From Linnemannia schmuckeri (lineage: Eukaryota; Mortierellomycota; Mortierellomycetes; Mortierellales; Mortierellaceae): a stretch of DNA of 64,000 nt. Location: positions 1,116,001 through 1,180,000 of the forward strand of contig JANATG010000008.1 of the NCBI GenBank assembly GCA_029449235.1, in the 5' to 3' direction. Shown here piece after piece: positions 48,070 to 59,640 of this stretch. The notes under the pieces were generated by a model that saw only the letters and a program-made list of their open reading frames with translations, did not search any database and was not told the DNA's origin. How positions within the stretch are numbered: the stretch's first letter is position 1; each line of letters begins with the position of its first letter. Position numbers and translations under genes: made by a program.

Positions 48070-49630
48070 TTGTTCTTGATTTTTTTTTACCATTTCCAAC
48101 TGGCTTTGTACAGTGTACCCCTTTTTTGTTAAATTACCATTAAACTAAATGAACGGTTAGAAAAAAACAGGCATACAAAAGCCAGCCAGGGACACTATGA
48201 ACGGAGTCTTCTTTAGTCATACCTGGAGCGCGTTTGACTTAAGGCAACTATCCGCCCTGCAATACACGTTTCTGCTCTTTACAGGCGCAGCCCGGTGATA
48301 GCCTTTAGTCAGATCAAATAATTTTTGTGGCTTTAAAATGTGCAATAAATGGGTCTCTTGATTGCACCGAATTTCCTTTCTTTCTTCTCTCCCAAAGTGA
48401 TTCCAGCGTTTTTCAAAGAAACTACTCCTTCCTTCCTACTCTCCCTACCAGCGCTCGACTCTCTACAAAGATCCCCTCTCAAGAGAAGAACAACGACATT
48501 CTAACAACAAGAATAGCGACAACATAACAACACATTTATAAGCATCGCAACAGTTCTACGCATTTACTTAACCAAAGCGATCCCAATGGTTCCCACGGAC
48601 ACCCATTCTTCACCCCACTCTCCCTACCATCGCTCGATTCGCTACAACAACCCCCTCACAAGAGAATAACAGCGACATTCTCACATCGACAGTCACTACA
48701 TTCGTAACAGCACTACCACAAACGCATAACAGCTCGACGCAATCGTAACAAGGTACTGTGCTTACACAATCAACCTCTCCCTCCCCACGCAGTGAACAAA
48801 ACACAACAGCAAGGCAACTCTGGACAGCTAAGCGCGGCTTCCCATACAACACAAAAGATTCACCTTGCATTACAGAGACAACAAACAAAGCAACCAAGGG
48901 AAAGAGCGCAAGGCTGCCATGGACAGCGACTGCAGCATGGGACTGATTGCGCATCAACTCGAGCTCAGGAATCAGTAAAACACACGCGCCCACTAAAAGA
49001 TCTCTTGGAGGACGAATACAGGACATAAAACGCACGTTATCTTTTACAACTGTTTATTGGCTCTATTATTCTCTTGCTTTTACTCGTAGTAATAGCACCA
49101 AGCACCGTGGACATCATGACAGCCTACAGTGTTCCCATGAGCAACCGCGACTTGGCCTCGACTAAGCACGATTTTGTAGGTACTTTATATGCTTAAACGC
49201 AGTCACTATGGGCGCAGTATTCGCCACTGACAACAAAAACCCGATTCAGACATACAAAACTAAAAATCAATTCTTTACTTCTCGAGCACGAAAGAGTAAA
49301 TCGCCGTTCAACCAAACAACACTACCGAGGACGAAGATGAACCTCCAGCATCAGCCAAATGATTGCGCCGATATCAAGTTTGAAAGATACGTTTGTTTTA
49401 TAAAACTACCAGGAACAAATGGATACCATCGTTTAGGAAAGTGCAAAGGTTACTAACGTATGTCTGCCTCCAATCTTTTCATATTGTTTTCGAAAAGAAT
49501 GGTCACTAACGACACTCTCGAGGTCTCGTATGGTATGGAGCATGGAACTAAAAACGATACCATCGTTTCCAATGATATGACTATGTGTATCTAATCAAGT
49601 TTATTTTTGTTCGTCATATTTCTAAAATAG
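48070..49630. other. Intergenic region with degenerate repeats and possible gene fragments
   Basis: It begins with the 3' flank of the giant gene, then a diverged direct repeat (48438-48688, listed separately). Short frames with protein-like texture occur at 48792-49028 (ending LKDLLEDEYRT), 49114-49194 (MTAYSVPMSNRDLASTKHDF) and 49208-49456. None shows a recognised domain. They may be scraps of older genes or unrelated chance frames next to the pseudogene. Confidence 0.4.
48438..48688. repeat. Diverged direct repeat, two copies about 72 bases long, 179 bases apart
   Basis: Copy 1 starts at 48438 and copy 2 at 48617. Both start ACTCTCCCTACCA, continue through a shared CGCTCGA and CTACAA, and end near AGAGAA followed by CGACATTCT. 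They differ by scattered substitutions, so the duplication is old rather than a recent slippage event. Confidence 0.8.
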
Positions 49631-52630
49631 ACGACGGCCCTTCAGTGACCATTTACGTCGACGGCTACTACACAAGCGATGATGAGTCCTCCAGCAACGA
49701 TGAGCCCTCAAGCGGCGACGACGACGACCGCAACATGGGTGAAGATGACTCGATCCTGTCCGACCCAACCATGGCCAATATCATGGATATCAAAGAATTA
49801 TTTCGAGGCATTCTCAACGGCCGATAAAGAGGTTCAGCAGGAGCTCAACAAGTACATTGTTGAGGGGGTAAGTTCTCACCTGTCCATGCAACTTAATGTT
49901 CTTTGCCCTTATGTAGGTGATAGATGTGCTAACATACGTTTGTTTTACTTTGTTTTTGTTTTGTAGAAGTACATCAACAAGCTCGTTGCCTTGCTGTTGA
50001 CCTGCGAGAAGTCGAAGAAGACATCGTCCTTGCCCACCCTTCGCTCCATTATCCTGCATCTGAGTATGTCATTTTGAGAAAAGTCATACCTCGTCGCTCT
50101 CATATCTTACCGAGGAATACTTAATAGCCGTAAAGGACCGAGTATTTTTGCTTCTATCTTTCATTAATTCTTCAACGACTAGTGAACCGCTACGACTCGA
50201 ATATCATCAAGGAGATGCAGAAAAACAGTAACTTTGTCGGCTGCCTCGGTATTCTGGTTATTTTTTTTTTTATAAATACTATATTGATTCACGAACATCC
50301 TCAAGTATTACCAGAACCTAGACTCACAAACAACACTTGCTTCCTCTTGCTACTTTGGACGATCCGAATCTGAAGGAAGGAAAGGCCCAATACCGGTATA
50401 TATTCCATCGAGTGGGCAAGTGCAAAGAGGTCGTTCCGATCAACGATCCACATATCATGAAACTCATCAACCAGGTGATCCACCTCCAGTTCCTGAAGAA
50501 TAACGTCCCTTCTGACATCCTGAGATCCGACGCGGAGTCCCTGTTGACTCTCATGATCAAGGTCAAGACCCTCGAGCTCGTCTAAGACATTGCCTATGAC
50601 CGCCAACTGGTGAAAGATCTGTTTGATATCTTGAAGAACTGATCGGAGCCAACACGCGGCCAAAAATGGTGTTGTACTATTTGTGCACCAACTTTGTAGG
50701 AGACAACCATCGACGCCTACAGGTAAGAATATGTTTCTAAAATATGTGCGATCGCGGAGGCACGCCAGAGTACTTGACGTGAAGACTAATCATGCTTTTT
50801 TTTGTCTCCTTCCAATCGATATGACACCATTCTTAGGAAACTTTGCCCTGCTGGTCTTTTCGACTTGCTCGAGTCTGCCTTTGTCTCCTATGCGCCAAGG
50901 TCAAGCAAGCAGGCATCGAGATTATGCAGATGGCCTTGGAGACTAGCCCTGCCTAATGCGCACCCAAATCATCGAGCAGGCCCCTCGCAAAGGCTCCAAG
51001 ATATTCCTTGATGCTCTTTTGAACCAAGCCATTTTGGAGCGCAGTGTCGACTCCATGTCCTAGTTGGTTGATGCCGTTCAAGTTTCGCTGGGTGTCAATC
51101 CCGAGAAGTCAGCGAAGAACAGTTCGAGATCTTCTTTACATAGAGGCAATTCAGCTAACAACGATTCGGACCGTTCTGATCACAGCGCAGAGGCATTCTT
51201 GGACTTGTTTTACACGAAGTGCTTCGGCACTCTGGCCGAGCCATTGCTAGCGCTCACGAATGGTAAGTGTTTATGTTGAGCCAAGTAGGCGCAAGATTAA
51301 CGATTTGAGCTAGGGAATTGATGTCTCATTGTCTCATTTGACCAACTGGACTTATTTGGATCGACCTACATCCATTCTGTGCGAGAAACCTGCAAGGCCA
51401 TGGTGTTCCTCACCCAACAACACCTCTCTCGGCTCAAGACTCTCCCTATCTTCAGCGGTCTTGCAGAGAAGATCGCCATTCTGTTTAAAAACAACGCGAA
51501 GTATCTACACTTCGGTTAGTTTACTGTCCTTTTGAAGTTGTTGAGTATTTATAGGCGTCGCTCTGAAGAAAATGGCGTCTAACGTTGACTTTTTAGCGGC
51601 GTTAAAATTCTTCAGGGCCTGCATGGGTCTTGGTGACGATTATTTCATCCGCATGCTGGCTGGAACAGAATGACCCACATCATCATTGGTCTTCTTCAAA
51701 ACACCAAGGGTAACAGGAACGCCATGAACTCGGCTTGCCTGGAATTCTTCGAACATATTCGAAAGGTAACCATTACACTATTTCTTTTTGGTTTCTTCCC
51801 AGGCGCGCCTTGTGAAGTGTTGTTGAGAACTGTTGTCCTCGATTACTAACATACTCTTTGCATGCCTTTCACTTATGTACTGAATAGAACAATGTCGACT
51901 TGATGGTCTTTCAGTGCGGCGCTATTAACAGGGAGACGATGGAGGGCTTGAGCTATACCCCTCTTTTTAAGCAGCTGTTGACCATGCACACGAGCAAAGA
52001 CAACAGCGAGCCACATTGTCACTTCCTCGGACCACGGGGTTCGGGACCTTCGGGTATTTCCCTCACAACCTTCGCCCTCTCTTCAAAAACACCCACAAAC
52101 CCAAGGAGAGCGTGACCGGCAAACCTTCCTCTGGCCTTTCAGAATCAGTCAAAACGGAGCCGGATCGGTCAAGTCGCTTTTGATGGAGCTTTTTGGCGAC
52201 GACGACAAGGACGATTTGGACGCTGCAAGAATCGATCGCTCCCAGTCGAACCAGCTGTGCCGTAAGCTCCAAGAAACTGACTTTGATGAGGCCGGGGGCC
52301 GTGATGGCACCACCGCCAGCGACTGCTCATCTGGAAAGCGGATCATGTTGGAAGACATCTCTAGCACTTAATGGAGACAAATCGATCTCATCAGTATATC
52401 TCTTCCTCCAACAAGCTTGTCCCCGTAATGCCAAGGAGGATCTCAAAGATGAAGCAATTCGGGCTCAGCGACGTGCCTAGTTGGATTCTGGTGTCTCATC
52501 AACCTCCGAGGCTAATGCCACCATTGCCTAGGACAACCATAACGACAGCAGCATCATCAACAATATCAACAACTTCATTGCCAATAACCACAACAACATC
52601 AACAACAGATTCAGCAGCAGATATTAGCGT
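49631..52630 (+). pseudogene. Degenerate copy of protein phosphatase 4 regulatory subunit 3 (PP4R3/SMEK/Psy2, SMK-1 domain)
   Basis: PP4R3 targets the PP4 catalytic subunit to substrates in DNA-damage and centrosome pathways. The copy is recognisable in order. Segments include KYIVEG and YINKLVALL (split by the intron 49868-49966), CKEVVPINDP (50421-50450) and FLDLFYTKCFGTLAEPLLAL (about 51197-51256). Also present are AALKFFRACMGLGDDYF (about 51596) and NSACLEFFEHIRK (about 51727-51765), with a C-terminal acidic segment near 52185. Each matches conserved blocks of the SMK-1 family. It is broken by in-frame stops TAA 50583-50585, TGA 50640-50642 and TAG 51061-51063. It also has frame switches near 49800, before 50340, after 50860 and near 51655. 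The N-terminal EVH1-like domain is not seen. Retained phase-matched introns show it arose by DNA duplication, not retrotransposition. An intact copy is expected elsewhere. Confidence 0.85.
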
Positions 52631-54269
52631 CACTAAAGTCACTCAACGATGTCCCATAACTCGGCCGCCCTCAGCACTATGCCGATCTTCCCCCCATTTA
52701 CCTTTTTCTGCGTCTCAATGCGGCGTTATTCGTTGTTTTCCTTTTTTTTTCTTGACATTTAACCCCTGTGCCAACACTGTATATCATTCCGGGCACTACT
52801 CCATCACACATGTTCATACTTCTACGTCGCTATGTACAACACTTGTATAGTTTAACTCTTCTACCGTTTTTTCCCAATTTGCTCATCCAGCTCCGACCAT
52901 TTCCTAGTCCATGTATTTTTTTCTTCAATGATGCAAAAAAAAAAGTACAGTGATGCGCACAAGTTGTAGTTCGAAAGGTGAAATCTGATGGCATGATCGG
53001 CAGGCGTCCCTTTTTCTATTGTGCTGGACACAACTCGGTATATATCGTCCCACACCTCATTTCTCTAATTTGCATACTTGTACTGTGCAGCAATGCCATT
53101 CTTGCCTTTCTTTCTCCCAGTTGTGGTATTTTTTTTAAGGTTTTTTTGCTCTTTTCCAATCCTCCCTAATTGCTTGAAAAGTTTCCTGACAGTCCTTGTT
53201 TCTCATTTCCTGTAGCTGTAGGATGACCAGAGTTCATCCGAACTGAGAGCAAAAATAAGTCATTTTTCAAACGTTGAGTTCACCCCTCTTCTCTCGCACT
53301 TTTGTTTTTTTCTTCTTTGAACACCGCCGACCGAATCGACGTCCTTAGAAAGAATTGATACGTTGTTCGCACTGATGCTCGTGTGACAAAGGCATGGGGG
53401 ACACATTAAATGAGGGAAGGGAAGGTAAACAAAACAATGGCACAAAAAGAGCCCCACTCCCTTTGTCCACATTTTTGTTTCTCGCGCCTTTCCTTTTGTC
53501 CACATTCGAATGTTGTTGGACAGACACTTGCAGACAAAAGTGGTTGGGATGGAAGAGGCGTCGTTAGGGTGGATTGCTACAAGGTACAGAGGCAAAGATA
53601 TTTCTTTTATTGGCGAACCATGGAGCAATAATCATGGTTAGCGTGAATTGGCGGAGGCATCGTCAACATCAACATCCACATTGTGGCTCTCGTTATTAAA
53701 ACAAATGGCAAACTTAAAGGGGGGATATGCAGTTACAGTCAGCGAGCCAGGACCCAGTTCATTTTGGTTTTTTTTATCCAGACAGACTACAACAACGAGT
53801 TTCTGGTATTTTTGTTTTTTACTTCCCCATTCTTGTCTGACGTCTCAAGCACAAGGCACCGCTGTTAGGTGTCTGGCTGTCGTCGCCTGAAGGGTATAGT
53901 ACTCTCTTTTTTTTACTTTTGTGCTTTTGTACTTTCTCGATTCGCTTCCTAACCTTTCTTTACTTTCATTTCTTTTTGTTACCTCCATTAATACATCTCT
54001 TTCTTTATTTCAGTATTCCCGCCCTGGCTCCCTCCCTCCTCTCCTTTCTTATCCTTGTCGTCTTCTTATCGTCTTTCTCCTCTTTGCCTCTTGCCCAATC
54101 CCTTAGTTCATATATACATAGTTCCTTTTTTTAGCTGCTTGCCGCCACCTTTATTACTTCTCTTATTCCTCCGGCACCACCTCTTCCACTCATCCAACTC
54201 GATCTTCACTCTTTTTAACACGTAACAAAGCATCGTTCGACCTTCGCGAGACCACAAAGCTCAGAGGGA
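52631..54269. other. Intergenic region upstream of the O-FucT-like gene
   Basis: About 1.6 kb. From about 53890 to 54220 the plus strand is CT-rich, matching the leader composition of other plus-strand genes. The motif TTTGTCCACATT occurs twice (53462-53473 and 53495-53506). A 122-codon minus-strand frame (53260-53628) has no recognisable motif and is not called. Confidence 0.5.
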
Positions 54270-56117
54270 ATGATCATGACGGCCAAGCAGGGTTCCCAGA
54301 GCAAGTCAGAGCCACGGTCGAGAAACTGGACACTGTTTATCGGTTTGATTTTCTTTGTGGTCCTCTTTGTCCTTGCACTACAAGTCGAGTGGGTCCCATA
54401 CCTCAACACTTACTCTTCAAAGGACGATACAGTGGTCCTCGACAGCGCCAGTCGACACAACCGCACCATCAGCACCATCAACAATAGCGACAACAACTAC
54501 AGCAACGATTTTAATAATAACGACCGAACAACAGCAAATACACATAACCCCTCCCATCATGACACAGCAACGAGGCCCGAGCCCCTGCAGCTGGAAGGAA
54601 ACAAAGAACACAACCCTTTCATCACAATGTTCCCACCAAGACCCCCCGCAGAGGGCGAGCGGTTTCTGGCCTACCTCCCCCACAGTGGCTTCCACAACCA
54701 ACTCATTACCCTCGAGACTGCACTCCGACTGGCAGTGTCGCTCAACCGAACCTTACTTCTCCCACCACTGTACCTCAGTCACAAGAAGCAGGCTCTGGTC
54801 TGGAAGGAACCTCCCATCCTGTTGAAGCAATGGTCAGATCGCAACCGGACAGGAGTCGACTATTGTCGAACCATCGAGCCCGCAACATGGCCTCGCAAGA
54901 ACCGGAAACAACGGGAGGCGATGACAGAGCAAGAGCGACTGATCGAGCACCAATGCCGATTTTACCATCTCTGGACTACGACTCCGTGGACCTATTTTTA
55001 CGACATCCCCAAGATTCTGTCGGATGTTGTGGGCGTAGCTGGGGAGACGACGCCCATTCGTGTGTTCAGTCGGCCGGTGATCACGATGGAGTGGCTCAAG
55101 GACAACCTTCAGGTACAGGATCTACAGAAGGAGATGTATTTTTTTAATGATACGAGTCGATACGAGTACCTGATTGTGGATGATTCCGAGACGGACTATG
55201 GTGTCAAGCCCGGAGACGAGAAGCCTCAGGAGGACGACCATTCAACACTCATTCCAGAGACCATGGCTACGGAGGGCAAGTTCTCAAAACGCCTCCTACT
55301 GACAGATCTCCAACGACGCCCCGAAAAGATTCTCCATTTCGGTTCCTTGTTTGCGACAGACCGGTTCGAGGCACGATCGCAGCGACAACGGGATCTAAAA
55401 CGGTACCTCTCCAAGGGGATGGATCTCTGGAACCAGGCGATCCTGGATGCGACTCAAATGGCGGAGGATCAGATCAAAGTCTGGTCCAAGGAGACCAACA
55501 GGCTGGCGTCCGGGTTTTTGGGGGTTCATTTGCGGACGGAGGATGGGATCTTTGAGAAGGGCGCACCGATGAATTTGCAGAGGATTATGGTTTGGCTTGG
55601 GGAGATGGTTAAGCAGGATCGGTCGCGTTATTCATCCAAGTTGCGGTTGCGGCAGCGGGCAGATCCAGGGCTAGTACCAGTACCGCAAGCACAACCAGCA
55701 GCAGAGGCAGCAGTTCAACCATCACAGGTACCCGCATCTCCTATACCCACCACCAGTGATGAGGCAGTTCCAACATTCCTGGAGCGGTGTCAGTCGAGTC
55801 CTGCCGAGTCTCCGATGATCTTCATGGCAACAGATGTGCACCAACCCCGTTCGGCACCTTTACTCAAAGAATTCCTGGACCAATTCCCGTGCACAATGTT
55901 TCTGTCCGATTTCCAAGAGTCGGATGCACTTCTGGAAAGTATCCGGAACCCGGTGGACAATGTGCTGATGTGGCCGTATATGGTTGCGCTGATGGATGCC
56001 AACTTGGCGGCTAAGGGGCGGGCCTTCCAGGGAACGGATCGGAGCACGTTTACTGCGTATATTATAAATCATCTTTGGCCCGAGTATCATCCTGAGGCCA
56101 TGAGCGAATATAAGTAG
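54270..56117 (+). CDS. Type II membrane protein, GDP-fucose O-fucosyltransferase-like
   Basis: Single exon of 615 residues. A short basic cytosolic tail, one membrane helix at about residues 21-38 and a long Asn/Ser/Thr-rich stem give the classic topology of a Golgi or ER glycosyltransferase. The catalytic-type region starts near residue 130 with FLAYLPHSGFHNQLITLETA, followed by LNRTLLLPPLYLSH. This is the usual opening of the O-FucT fold (Pfam PF10250 group), where the Gly/His/Asn loop binds nucleotide sugar. GFLGVHLRTEDG (about 415-426) resembles the conserved HLR motif. Near the C-terminus, MFLSDF and AFQGTDRSTFTAYI parallel the late motifs of the fold. A low-complexity Pro/Ala/Gln insertion sits at about 470-500. 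The donor and acceptor sugars are not proven, and the family includes members of unknown activity. The ATG two codons downstream (54276) is an alternative start. Confidence 0.7.
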   Translation: MIMTAKQGSQSKSEPRSRNWTLFIGLIFFVVLFVLALQVEWVPYLNTYSSKDDTVVLDSASRHNRTISTINNSDNNYSNDFNNNDRTTANTHNPSHHDTATRPEPLQLEGNKEHNPFITMFPPRPPAEGERFLAYLPHSGFHNQLITLETALRLAVSLNRTLLLPPLYLSHKKQALVWKEPPILLKQWSDRNRTGVDYCRTIEPATWPRKNRKQREAMTEQERLIEHQCRFYHLWTTTPWTYFYDIPKILSDVVGVAGETTPIRVFSRPVITMEWLKDNLQVQDLQKEMYFFNDTSRYEYLIVDDSETDYGVKPGDEKPQEDDHSTLIPETMATEGKFSKRLLLTDLQRRPEKILHFGSLFATDRFEARSQRQRDLKRYLSKGMDLWNQAILDATQMAEDQIKVWSKETNRLASGFLGVHLRTEDGIFEKGAPMNLQRIMVWLGEMVKQDRSRYSSKLRLRQRADPGLVPVPQAQPAAEAAVQPSQVPASPIPTTSDEAVPTFLERCQSSPAESPMIFMATDVHQPRSAPLLKEFLDQFPCTMFLSDFQESDALLESIRNPVDNVLMWPYMVALMDANLAAKGRAFQGTDRSTFTAYIINHLWPEYHPEAMSEYK

Positions 56118-56768
56118 CACGCGCATCGAGGTTTTTTTTTATGTTCATGACCATTTGTACAGTAGAACTTTTTCCATTTAGCGATAAAGATAAAGTGAAT
56201 GATAGACAGCCTAAAGAAAGAAAGTAGAAGACGTGGAGTATACATGAGACATAAGCGTGGCGCTGTTAGGAGTTAGAAGGGCATGGAAGCCATAGAAGGA
56301 TTGTCGCTCTCGATCAAGAGTGCAAAATCGAATTTTAAGGGGTGCGCGGGGGAAGTGAGAAGGGGGACCAGGGAAGACAAGCGAGAGAAGGGAATTGACG
56401 TGTCAGCGCAGTCTGATTGGCTGGACAGGCCAGGTCTGGTAGGTTCTCTGGCTCGCACTCATTGGACATTCACCAATTCTGTGCCCCGCCCCTTATTACT
56501 CGCACTTTGCTATTAGTATCTGCTTCCTGTCATAAACTCTCTCATCATCCTCACTTACGTTTCATCACCTCTCCCTTTCTTCCTTCCTTCCTTCCTTTCT
56601 TTTCTTTTTATCTCGTTATCGTCCAGGGCTCGACTCGCAACCGTACAATTCTCCCTCCTCAACGGCCTTGTCGGAATACCTGAAATAACTCACTCTTCGA
56701 GGAACAACAAGGAGCAACTACAGGAGTTTAAATACACATAGTACAAGCCAGCCAGAGATTGGAACAAG
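56118..56768. other. Intergenic region, 3' flank of O-FucT-like gene and SEC63 promoter
   Basis: About 650 bases. A CT-rich stretch with TTCC repeats (about 56555-56612) precedes the SEC63 ATG by about 160 bases. No gene seen. Confidence 0.5.
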
Positions 56769-59640
56769 ATGGCAAAGTACACATTCGACGAGAACGGCGA
56801 CACGTTCAACTTCTTCGTCCTCACTACCCTCGCCATCATCCTCATCCCCGTCACCTATCTTAACATCTTTAAGAAGACAGGTAAACACTATTCTCTATAT
56901 GCGAATCTCGCTCAAAGGATCTTTTTTTTATAGCCTGCTCGCCAAAATATATGACTGGACACGGCTTGCTGTTTTGCATCGAAGAATGAACACAAAACCA
57001 GCACCGCATAGACCCGAGAGGAGAATCGAGACTATGTGAATTGACGCACACATAGATGCAAAAACATACGCACAAGTGCGAATGAACAAAAAAGAAGACA
57101 CGATCTAACCACTCCAACCCTTACCTCGTCTTCAATTGATTTTATCAGTGGTTGCGGCAAAGAAGAACACTTGCCCCTGTGATGCCTGCCAAAAGAAGGC
57201 TTCTCGTGCTGCTGCTCCCCGCAAGTCTGCAGGAGGAGTTGGCAAGAGGTATGTGTTCCATCGAAGAAGAGCTTTTTTTTCTTCTGTCTTGTCAAGATGG
57301 TCTGTTTTTCCTTCTCTGCAACTACTGCAAACCTCCCCGTGAGCTGACCCTTATGCGTCCTCTGTGTTTCTCTTGTTCTGTCTATGTGTGCGTGTGTGTG
57401 TGCGTGTGTATGTGTGTGTGTGTGTGTCGTATTCAGATCAATTGGTATTCTCGTTGGTTGGATCGTCTTTGCTTTCGTCGCCTACCAGGTCTACATCACT
57501 CCCTCGCCTGAAGTCCTCAAGTGGAACCCCTTTGACATCCTTGGTGTCGCCGATGTAAGTGCAACAGCAACTTTCGCTTTATCACACGCAGTCCACACCT
57601 TATTTTTACCGATGCCAGGGGGTGAGAGAATAGAAATAGGAACGCATACACAGGAGCTTGGCCTCTTTTTACTGATGCATTTGTACTCCATGCTCTTTTC
57701 TCCCTGATTGATTTCTGTAGGATGCCACCCCTAAACAAATCAAGACAGCATATCGTGGACTGAGCAAGCTCTGGCATCCTGACAAGGTCAAAACCGACAT
57801 GCGCGAGGAGGCTGACGCCAAGATGGCCGAGATCAACAAGGCTTACGAGACGTAGGTGACAACCGAGGGTTGCAATGAGAGGAGCCCCCCGTCCCTGTCC
57901 TTGTCAAGGTGTCCTTTTTTGTTACCAATTTTATCTTGGACCCGTTTTGCTCACCTCAATTTTAATTTCTTTCATTTTTGCTCTCGCTTCATATAGATTG
58001 ACTGACGACATTACCCGCGAGAACTGGGAGAAATACGGACATCCCGATGGCAGCAGGAACTCCATGACCATGAGCATTGCTCTCCCCACTTGGTTGGTCG
58101 AGGCACACAACAACTTCTGGGTTCTTGCTGCATACGGTATTGTCTGCGGTTTGATGCTCCCTTACTTTATCGGCAAGTGGTGGTACCGCTCTGGAGACTT
58201 CACCAAGGACAAGATTCGCACCAAGACCATGGGCGTGTTCTTCAAGCAATTGAAGGAGACCACCAACGCCAAAGAGATTGTCGAGATCCTGGCGCTTGCA
58301 GAGGAATTCAAGGAGGATATCGTCAGTCGCCCCACGGACGAAGCTGCCCTGGAGAAGCTCGGCGCTCAGGTCAACACTGCTTTGGAGAACAAGAACGGGG
58401 AGAAATTTGAGTACACCAAGAAGACCACCTCGCCTGCCTCTTTGAAGGTTTTGACCCTGTTGTATGCCCACACCCTCAACGTCCCTGTTGAAGATAAGGA
58501 TCTTGCTCAAGGTAACTAGCAAAAGCTGCAGCATGGCGTATCTACTTTTGGTATTTTTAGATTTGTTCTCGTAAGGATCACACGGCACGCTCACACCTAC
58601 ATGTCGCTTTCAATTGTGATGTAGATCAAGTTGATATTACCGCCAAGACTTTGCACTTGATCCACGGAATGATCCAGATTACTACTGCCCGCCAATGGCT
58701 CTCGGTTTCTCTTGCTTTGATGGATATGTCCCAGATCTTGGTCCAGGGTCTTTACTTCCACGATTCGCCCCTCCAGCAGTTGCCCTTTGTCGATGCCGAG
58801 GCTGTCAAGGCTCTCAAGGGCAAGAAGCAGGTCAAGTCGATTAGCCAATTCATGGATATGGATCGCGAGGACCGTGCTGCTCTTCTCCAGGAGGGCGTAA
58901 CTGCCAATCAGGTTGACCAGGTTGCCACCGTTGCTAAACAGTATCCCGAGTTGAAAGTCCACAAGGCCTTCTTCCGTGTTGCTGGTGATAACATCATTAC
59001 CCCAGGATCTCTTTGCACGTTCATCTTGAAGGTCAGCGCTGTTACTCCTGGTCAGGAGGTCGAGGAGGAGGAGAAGGTTGTTAAGTCTGCCAAGGACGAT
59101 GTCGATGCTTTGTTCGAGGGTGTTGAGGACAGTGAGGAGGATGAGGATGGTAATATCAAGCCCAAGAAGGAGGACAAGACCCCCGCCCCTGCCGTTCATG
59201 CCCCTTACTTCCCCGGCGAAAAGAAGCCCTTCTGGTGGGTTGTTTTGGGAGATCACAAGAACAACCGTATCGTCGTTGCTCCTACCAAGATTGCGGATGT
59301 GACCTCGAAGCCCAAGACGATCCGTGTCCAGTTCCAGTCGCCTCCTCGCCCTGGTCAGTATTCGTTCAACCTGTTTATCAAGTCTGACTCGATCTTAGGA
59401 GCTGATATTCTCCAGGACATGACCTTGACTGTTTTGGATGCCTCGCAGTTGCCCCCTGAGCCCGAGATTGACGATGAGATTTCTGAACCTGATGAGGATT
59501 CGATCGCTGGTCAGATGGCGTTGTTGAAGGAGCAAGGTTTGGCGGCAGCAGCCATTGGTGGTGGCCAGAAGGGCGCACCTCCCCAGAGTAAGGGCAAGGG
59601 CAAGGCACCTGAGACTGACAGCGACAGCGATAGCGATTAA
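56769..59640 (+). CDS. SEC63: SEC63, ER membrane J-protein of the protein translocation complex
   Basis: Recruits and activates the lumenal Hsp70 BiP at the Sec61 channel for post-translational translocation. Exons are 56769-56880, 57149-57248, 57437-57554, 57721-57851, 57997-58511 and 58625-59640, giving 663 residues. All five introns are GT-AG and in phase. The first helix is at about 14-34, followed by a Cys-rich cytosolic loop (CPCDACQ). A second helix (about 71-91) precedes the J domain (about 104-165) with HPD at 129-131 (LWHPDKV). The third helix is at about 194-213. The large cytosolic Sec63/Brl region follows, with an acidic insertion (about 470-500) and a Gly/Pro tail ending in alternating Asp-Ser, a likely casein kinase 2 target. 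Length equals that of the yeast protein. Confidence 0.96.
57384..57428. repeat. TG-rich microsatellite in SEC63 intron 2
   Basis: Alternating TG/CG/TA dinucleotides lie just upstream of the acceptor at 57435-57436. They take the position where a polypyrimidine tract would normally be. Confidence 0.9.

Noticed and set aside
53462..53506. Repeated TTTGTCCACATT motif as a possible operator
   Set aside because: Only two copies in a low-complexity setting far from any start codon; insufficient for a regulatory claim.
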